A DNA stretch of 64,000 nt, from contig JAVTVJ010000830.1 of NCBI GenBank assembly GCA_034509425.1, positions 62,001 to 126,000 of the forward strand, read 5' to 3'. Positions within the stretch are counted from its first letter, which is position 1. Every line of letters begins with the position of its first letter. Of this stretch, positions 59,040-64,000 are shown piece by piece. Below the pieces are notes generated by a model, which made no database searches, was not told the origin of the DNA, and saw nothing but the letters and a program-made list of their open reading frames with translations. The stretch is from Eopsaltria australis (Eukaryota > Chordata > Aves > Passeriformes > Petroicidae). Made by a program: the position numbers and the translations under genes.

Positions 59040-59431
59040 CGGGGGAGACGTGCTCAGACACAAATGTCTCTCCAAACCCCGGAGCCGATGGAGATCTGCT
59101 GGGCCGGCTCGCAGCCAGCACCAGCGGCTCGGCAGGTGTTGATGTCTGCACAGCAGCAACAGTCGTCTTAGACTCTTGCGCGGTGTAGAAGATCCCTCTA
59201 GACGCTTTTGGTCTCTTGGGCGGTGGCATGAGTGCTTTCCTCATGGGGAGGTCTAGCGCCACCATTCAGGGTATCATTGTGCATCTGGGACTCGTTGATG
59301 GAGATTTTATGGGACGGATTTATGCCATGGTTTCCACACCCACTCCCCCGGTCACAATTCCTGAAAAGACTCGAATTGCTCAACTTGTCCCTTTTAAGTC
59401 TTCTGTTCGCAGGACAGAATCAAGGTCATGA
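59040..59431 (+). pseudogene. ERV6 dUTPase domain
   Basis: dUTPase removes dUTP to keep uracil out of viral DNA; betaretroviruses encode it upstream of protease. Readable motifs are AGVDVCTAATVVLDS, then PLDAFG, GRSSATIQGIIVHLGLVDGD and TPPVTIPEKTRIAQLVPF. A TAG lies between the first and second (about 59186). It ends at a stop at 59429 and is followed in the same frame by protease. Confidence 0.8.
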
Positions 59432-59485
59432 GGAGACGGCTGCTTTGGTTCCACTAGGCCGCCTCAGGTTCACTGGACTGCTGTC

Positions 59486-59890
59486 ATGACGGAACAACAT
59501 CCTGAGATGCAATGCACACTGTCCATCTCTGATGCTACGCCATCAGAGATCTCTCTCCGCGGGCTTCTTGACAGCAGTGCGGACGTCACGATTCTCTCTC
59601 TAGCCACTTGGCCTCTGCAGTGGCCATTGGACCCAGTGGGGGCATCTGTTGCGGGATTGGGAGGGACGAAGTGCTGCTACATGAGCCAGAAGCCTGTGGT
59701 GATAACGAACTCAGAGGGACTGATGGCCATGATTAGGCCTCATGTTACTGATACTGGTTTTAACCTCTGGGGGAGGGATGTTCTGGCTGCATGGGGGGTG
59801 CGCATCGGGACGGATTTTGACCCCAGAGGCATGTCAGGTGCTGGGGGAGGTGCAGCGAGTTGTTCCTGTTCAACAGGTTTATCGCATTGA
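59486..59890 (+). pseudogene. ERV6 protease with altered active site
   Basis: The catalytic triplet reads Asp-Ser-Ser (LLDSSADVTILS, about 59570) where Asp-Thr/Ser-Gly is expected, which should abolish activity. The flap region and C-terminal GRDVLAAWGV follow. The end of the frame overlaps the RT remnant in another frame. Confidence 0.75.
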
Positions 59891-60690
59891 TCCCTCCGTT
59901 GATGTCACTGTTTTCATCACCACTCCAGATTTGCATCCCACAGGTATCATTGGCCAATGGAGTGACAAATGGTCCGATACTTTGCATGTCCTGGAATGGG
60001 TCTTCTTGCCCCATCAGCCGCAGAAGATGACAACCGCATTGTTTGAGCTGATCGCTCGCTTGATAGTCAAATGCCGGCAACGGTGTTTGCAATTGATGGG
60101 TGCAGATCCCACAAAAGTTGTACTACCGGAACAGCGGGAAGACTTTGACTGGAGCTTCAAAAACAGTGTTTCACTGCAAAGTGCTCTAAAAAATTTTTCA
60201 GGGCAGATTACGTATCATCTGCCTAGCCACGAGTTGCTACAAGTGGCAAAACTCACAGAGATTTCTCTGAGACCCAAACACAGTCAGGAACCGGTGCATG
60301 GACCCACTGTCTTTACTGACGGTTCGGGCAGAACCAGGCCATTGTTACTTGGAGGGATGGATCTGAGTGGCAGGTTCTGGAAGGTCATGAGGTTGGCTCG
60401 GCCCAATTGGTTGAACTGAGGGCTGCTCTTATGGCATTTCAAAAGTTTTCCCAGCAACCTTTCAATCTGGTCACGGATTCCGCCTATGTGGCTGACATAG
60501 CAAAGTGGTTGGGTCGTTCAGATTTGAAGCAGGTTGGCAATGCTGATCTGTTTCATTTGCTGAAGACCCTGTGGTGTGTCATTCAGGAATGGGTTCATCC
60601 CTACTATGTTCTGGATGTAAGGAGTCATACCAATTTGCCAGGGTTCATAGCGGAAGGTAACGCGAGGGCTGACAAGTTGGCTAACCTGGC
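59855..60690 (+). pseudogene. ERV6 RT C-terminal part and RNase H
   Basis: Begins in the RT thumb/connection (TTPDLHPTGIIGQW, then LEWVFLPHQPQKMTTALFEL). No RT fingers, palm or YxDD motif exists between protease and this point. RNase H starts with FTDGSGRT (about 60315), shifts frame near 60400, then shows QLVELRAALMAF (about 60402), VTDSAYVAD (about 60470) and NARADKLA (about 60660). Confidence 0.8.
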
Positions 60691-61650
60691 GTGGGTAGCA
60701 CCTCAGCCTGATACACTCACACAGGCCAAAGCATCTCATTGTTTTTTCCATCAGAACGCACATACGCTGCAGAAGCAATTTCAGTTGACGCCAACTGAGG
60801 CCCGTGAGATTGTCGAGTCGTGTGACGACTGTCACACGCTTGCTGCGCCTTTGCCAGCAGGGGTAAGCCCCAGGGGCCTTAGGGCCTTGGAGATTTGGCA
60901 GACTGATGTAACCTAAGTTGCCGAATTTGGCCGGCTCAAGTACGTGCATGTCATGGTGGACACCTCCTCTGCCATGTGGGCTTCTGCTCACACTGGAGAG
61001 AAGGGCCGTGATGTCATTGCCCACTGGAGGCAGGCCTTTGATGTTCTAGGCATACCTTCTACTGTGAAGACTGACAGTGGTCCTGCTTACGTCTCGAAAG
61101 AGGTGAGGCAGTTCCTGCAGTTGTGGGGTGTGTCACACAAGTTTCTCCGACTGGTCAAACTATTGTAGAACGTGCTCATGGTACTCTGAAGCAGGTGCTT
61201 CAAAAACAAAAACAGGGAATGCAGGGTGAAACCCTGCACAGTCGGTTGGCAAAAGCTTTGTATACCATCAATCACCTTATGGTACCGCAGAACTCCAATA
61301 ATCCTATCATTTTGGACCATCAGCTCTCGTTACAGGCTTTGGACGAGGCACAGCAGCCTCGAGCGAAGGTTCGAGTGAGAAATTTAGTCACCAAACAGTG
61401 GGAAGGTCCCCATGACCTTATCGCTTCGGAGCACGGGTATGCTTGTGTATCCACAGATACTGGGGTGCGCTGGGTACCTGCAAAGTGTGTCCGTCCTGAC
61501 CTGCGACCGCAGAGGCAAAATCTGACCGACAGGCAGGGTAGAAGCCGTGACCAGAATGAAAGCGATCAAGTGGGTGGAACATCAAGTGATGACTCAGATG
61601 CAGATGATGTGAGTATTCACTCTGATGGTCCTTACTCAAGCAGAGGATGA
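60690..61650 (+). pseudogene. ERV6 integrase
   Basis: Zinc-binding end (HCFFHQNAH ... CDDC), first catalytic Asp in IWQTDVT followed at once by TAA (60914-60916), second Asp in VKTDSGPAYVS (about 61068), then after a frame change SPTGQTIVERAHGTL with the catalytic Glu (about 61165). The C-terminal domain (VRNLVTKQWEGPHDLI ... VRWVPAKCVRP) is intact, followed by an acidic tail to the stop at 61648-61650. The 3' LTR begins 51 bases later, so there is no room for env. Confidence 0.85.
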
Positions 61651-61686
61651 ACATTGTTCATTTTTCTTTTTTCTTTTTCTTTTTTT

Positions 61687-61700
61687 AAAGAAAAAAAGGG
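61687..61700 (+). promoter_or_regulatory. ERV6 polypurine tract
   Basis: AAAGAAAAAAAGGG directly before the 3' LTR. Confidence 0.85.
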
Positions 61701-62047
61701 TGAGATGTCGCCCTGATTTTTACAGTGTTCTATGTTTTTACTTCGGTAGTAGAATTTCTCATGCATTTTCTATAAACATAGTCCTTGTTTTCTTAACCGG
61801 CCTAGATTGTTTTGAACTTCTGGATTGTTTTCATTCCTTTCTCCTAAGGTGGAGAAAGATGATAGACTATATCATTATCCTGTGAAATTGTAGAGGGGGT
61901 AACCTCATTGACCAATCCACGATTGTCTTAAGAAAGATATAAAAATGAGAGAATAAAGAAAGGCAGGCCTCTCTTTCCTGGTACTGCCTGGGTGGTCCTG
62001 ACCTGCTGAGAAGTCTGCATGTTTCTTTGGTGTCCGACAGTGCGACA
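61701..62047 (+). repeat. ERV6 3' LTR
   Basis: TGAGATGTCGCCCTGA to GTGCGACA, with the same TATA and AATAAA arrangement as the 5' copy. Confidence 0.9.
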
Positions 62048-62757
62048 GTGACTAAACATCACTCTGGGTATGCAGCAGTGAGAATAGGAGTGCTGGAGAA
62101 CTGCTGGCATCCACGGCAGGGGGAGCAAAAATACGGTCGCTCAACATGCCAGACCTCACTGCCCACAGGTTGACAGATGTCTTAGATTACGATGGTATGT
62201 ATTCCATCAGCATCTTCATGGGATATTGGGGCCAGGTGGGGCAGTGCTCCTGACTCATCCCTGATGGCCCCAGGGCATGTCTCCTAATGGGCCAGCTGTT
62301 GGAGCCAGGTGGGGCACTTTGCTTTGCTCATCCCTGATGGCTCCAGTTAATGGGCCATTGAGTCCCACTGATAAAACTACATCATCCCATTGTGAGATGC
62401 TCTCACCAAACCAAGCATCCCTATCTGGATATAATCTGGAATTTGAAACACCACAAGTCAGCTTTTCCACTGGATTCCCAGAGGAAGAGCAGACCCTTCT
62501 ATACCACCACTGGACCTTCAGAGGAAAACTACACCTTTCCACAGGATCACTGCTTCAACAGAATCACATCTATCACTCCCAGAGGACTGCAGCCACCATC
62601 TAACTGGACTACTACCAACACCCTGACCGACAGGGTGTCAGGTTGTATTCTGACTCTGTCGGTGTTTTTTTACTATTGCATTTATTTTAATTTTTCTATT
62701 AAATTGTAGTTCTGACTTTGAGTCTCTCACTGATTTGCTTTCAAACTATCACAACAG
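62048..62757 (+). repeat. LTR-like sequence, plus orientation
   Basis: The stretch from about 62200 to the CACAACA end at 62751-62757 looks like an LTR. It has a small inverted repeat (ACCGACAG at 62626-62633, CTGTCGGT at 62656-62663) followed by ATTAAA (62698-62703) and a short U5-like tail. Its start and a target duplication were not found. Confidence 0.4.
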
Positions 62758-64000
62758 ATTTCAAAGATTTAGATGTCTGGAATATGGTGGCAGCAGAGGA
62801 GGTTGGATTTCTTCACTACAGCAAAAACAACAATAGAGATGCAGACAGTGTCCAGGAAATAGATGATGCTCAAGATACAAAGTTGGACAATATTGTGAGG
62901 AAAATAATCCACGAACACCAGAGGTTTATGTCCAAAAAGGAGACAGAGCAGTCCTGTAACTTTATTAGAATAAAGGGAGAGGCCATGGGGCATTTCCCCT
63001 GGGGCCTCTCAAATTGCGGAGGACGCAGCCTCTCTTTATCCAAATTCCCGGACCGGACCGCACGCCCGGCTCTCGTTCCCCATTGGCTGAGGTATCCGAG
63101 AGATACAGACTTCCTGGAACGCCTAATGCCCAAGACCCCCCTTTCCCAATGTCCCCCCTCCCTTGTTTTTTCTGGAATGGTCCTTCTTGGTTCCTTTCAT
63201 ATTCCAATAGTCAGTTTTATTTATCAGTAGACCTGTGGTTTGTTTGCAAATGTAAATTTCAATGGAATTCTTCCCATTGTTTCTTTTATCTCTGGGTGCC
63301 AGCCTTATCTCTCAGACACTGTGAAGACAAGTTTCTTCATTCCTTTCAATATTAACCTAGGAGATTCTCTGAAGACTAGGTTACTATGAAGAAAAGAAGC
63401 ATAGTCAAAAAATACAGATTTAGTATCTTCTTTCTTATGTTTGGGAGAGAATCAAGTGGTTTAAAAAACATGTCAGTTACTTGACCTGTATCTTCATCTG
63501 TCATATGATGTTTTTCTGCCAATGAAAGTGGCCTGAAAACAAACATTCTTTTAGAAATTCCAGCTCATACCTTTACTAACACATCCCAGCAGTAAAAAAC
63601 ATACTGAAAAAATTACCCCTGCAGGCTACTAACCTATCTGTGACAGAAACCAGCAGAAGATTATTCCCAGAAAAGTTCAAGAGAAGAATAAGATAATTTG
63701 CCTACAGAATAAGTTATTTCTACTCATGGGCTTTCTGAGGTTGCTCTATGCCCTGAAGCTAGTGGGGTTTTAGCCCTCAAACATGAAAGAGAGAATAAAA
63801 GTAACAACCTCTGATTATCCTCTTTTTTCCCCTCTCTAATCCTACTTAAGATTTAAGCTGATTCTTGTTCTCAATGATGGTCTGCAAAAGTCTCACAAAT
63901 AATGTTATTCTGTAGTAAATACATTTCCTGTACACACCCAACTTTATTCTGCAATAAACATGTCTCCTTTTACCCACTTCAAAAGGCATCCTTTTCAGGT
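62758..64000. other. No gene recognised at window end
   Basis: Includes a possible minus-strand LTR piece near 62930-63200 (AATAAAG on the minus strand at about 62965, GC-rich upstream part). The rest is AT-rich host sequence. Confidence 0.4.

Larger units (their letters stand above)
54577..62047 (+). mobile_element. ERV6: betaretrovirus-like ERV without env
   Basis: Two LTRs of about 347 bp that differ at about 2-3% of positions, a tRNA-Ile-type primer site, gag, dUTPase-protease, the C-terminal part of RT with RNase H, integrase, and then directly a polypurine tract and the 3' LTR. Env is absent, and RT fingers and palm are deleted. About 1.45 kb of foreign sequence lies between gag and dUTPase. 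A target duplication was not found. Confidence 0.85.

Overview
The window reads as bird nuclear DNA, most likely from a songbird (Passeriformes). It holds arrays of near-identical C2H2 zinc-finger genes with CpG-rich first exons, scattered pieces of MHC class II beta genes, a T-cell-activation RhoGAP (TAGAP)-like pseudogene and a very high load of endogenous retroviruses (ERVs). Nothing bacterial or phage-like was seen. The mix resembles the fragmented, retrovirus-rich MHC class II surroundings known from songbirds. An unplaced repeat-rich contig or a W-chromosome segment is also possible.

Layout. 0.3-1.1 kb: remnant of a plus-strand zinc-finger gene (ZNF-D). 1.2-8.8 kb: a minus-strand zinc-finger gene (ZNF-A) split inside finger 2 by ERV1 (1319-7086, target duplication AGCTC). 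9.1 kb: MHC class II beta exon 1 on the minus strand. 9.8-10.9 kb: a CpG island with no recognised gene. 12.1-12.8 kb: CCCAGT-type repeat and a possible MHC class II 3' end. 12.9-19.7 kb: plus-strand ZNF-B, split by ERV2 (14059-18683, target duplication AGGTGG), whose two LTRs differ at only about two positions. 19.7-20.5 kb: another CCCAGT repeat and an MHC class II transmembrane exon. 21.8-26.3 kb: ERV3, with a solo LTR of the ERV2 family inside its gag gene. 26.3-29.5 kb: ERV4 on the minus strand. 29.9-32.2 kb: TAGAP-like pseudogene on the minus strand. 32.5-32.8 kb: MHC class II beta exon 3 piece. 34.6-36.7 kb: minus-strand ZNF-C, the only zinc-finger gene here that looks intact (seven fingers). 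37.2-46.9 kb: ERV5, the longest provirus. 49.8-50.6 and 52.7-53.3 kb: two solo LTRs with target duplications. 54.6-62.0 kb: ERV6. The remainder is host non-coding DNA with degraded LTR-like stretches.

How the parts relate. The three zinc-finger units share the same plan: a CpG-rich first exon ending at a CCGCAG/GTGA donor, an intron, and one exon carrying an acidic leader followed by all the fingers. They are recent duplicates whose finger backbones are conserved while their predicted DNA-contact residues differ. Two of the three were broken by ERVs from different families. The ERVs represent several lineages, shown by four different primer-binding-site tRNAs (Ser, Phe, Trp, Ile). Only ERV3 and ERV5 still carry a reverse-transcriptase active site; the other four have lost that part of pol. 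All six carry stops, frameshifts or deletions and none can encode a complete virus. No new functional system was found. The most useful observations are the two gene-breaking insertions, the mosaic ERV2 with a correctly phased frameshift site, the repeated polypurine tract in ERV4, the unexplained insert in ERV6 and the shredded MHC class II genes.
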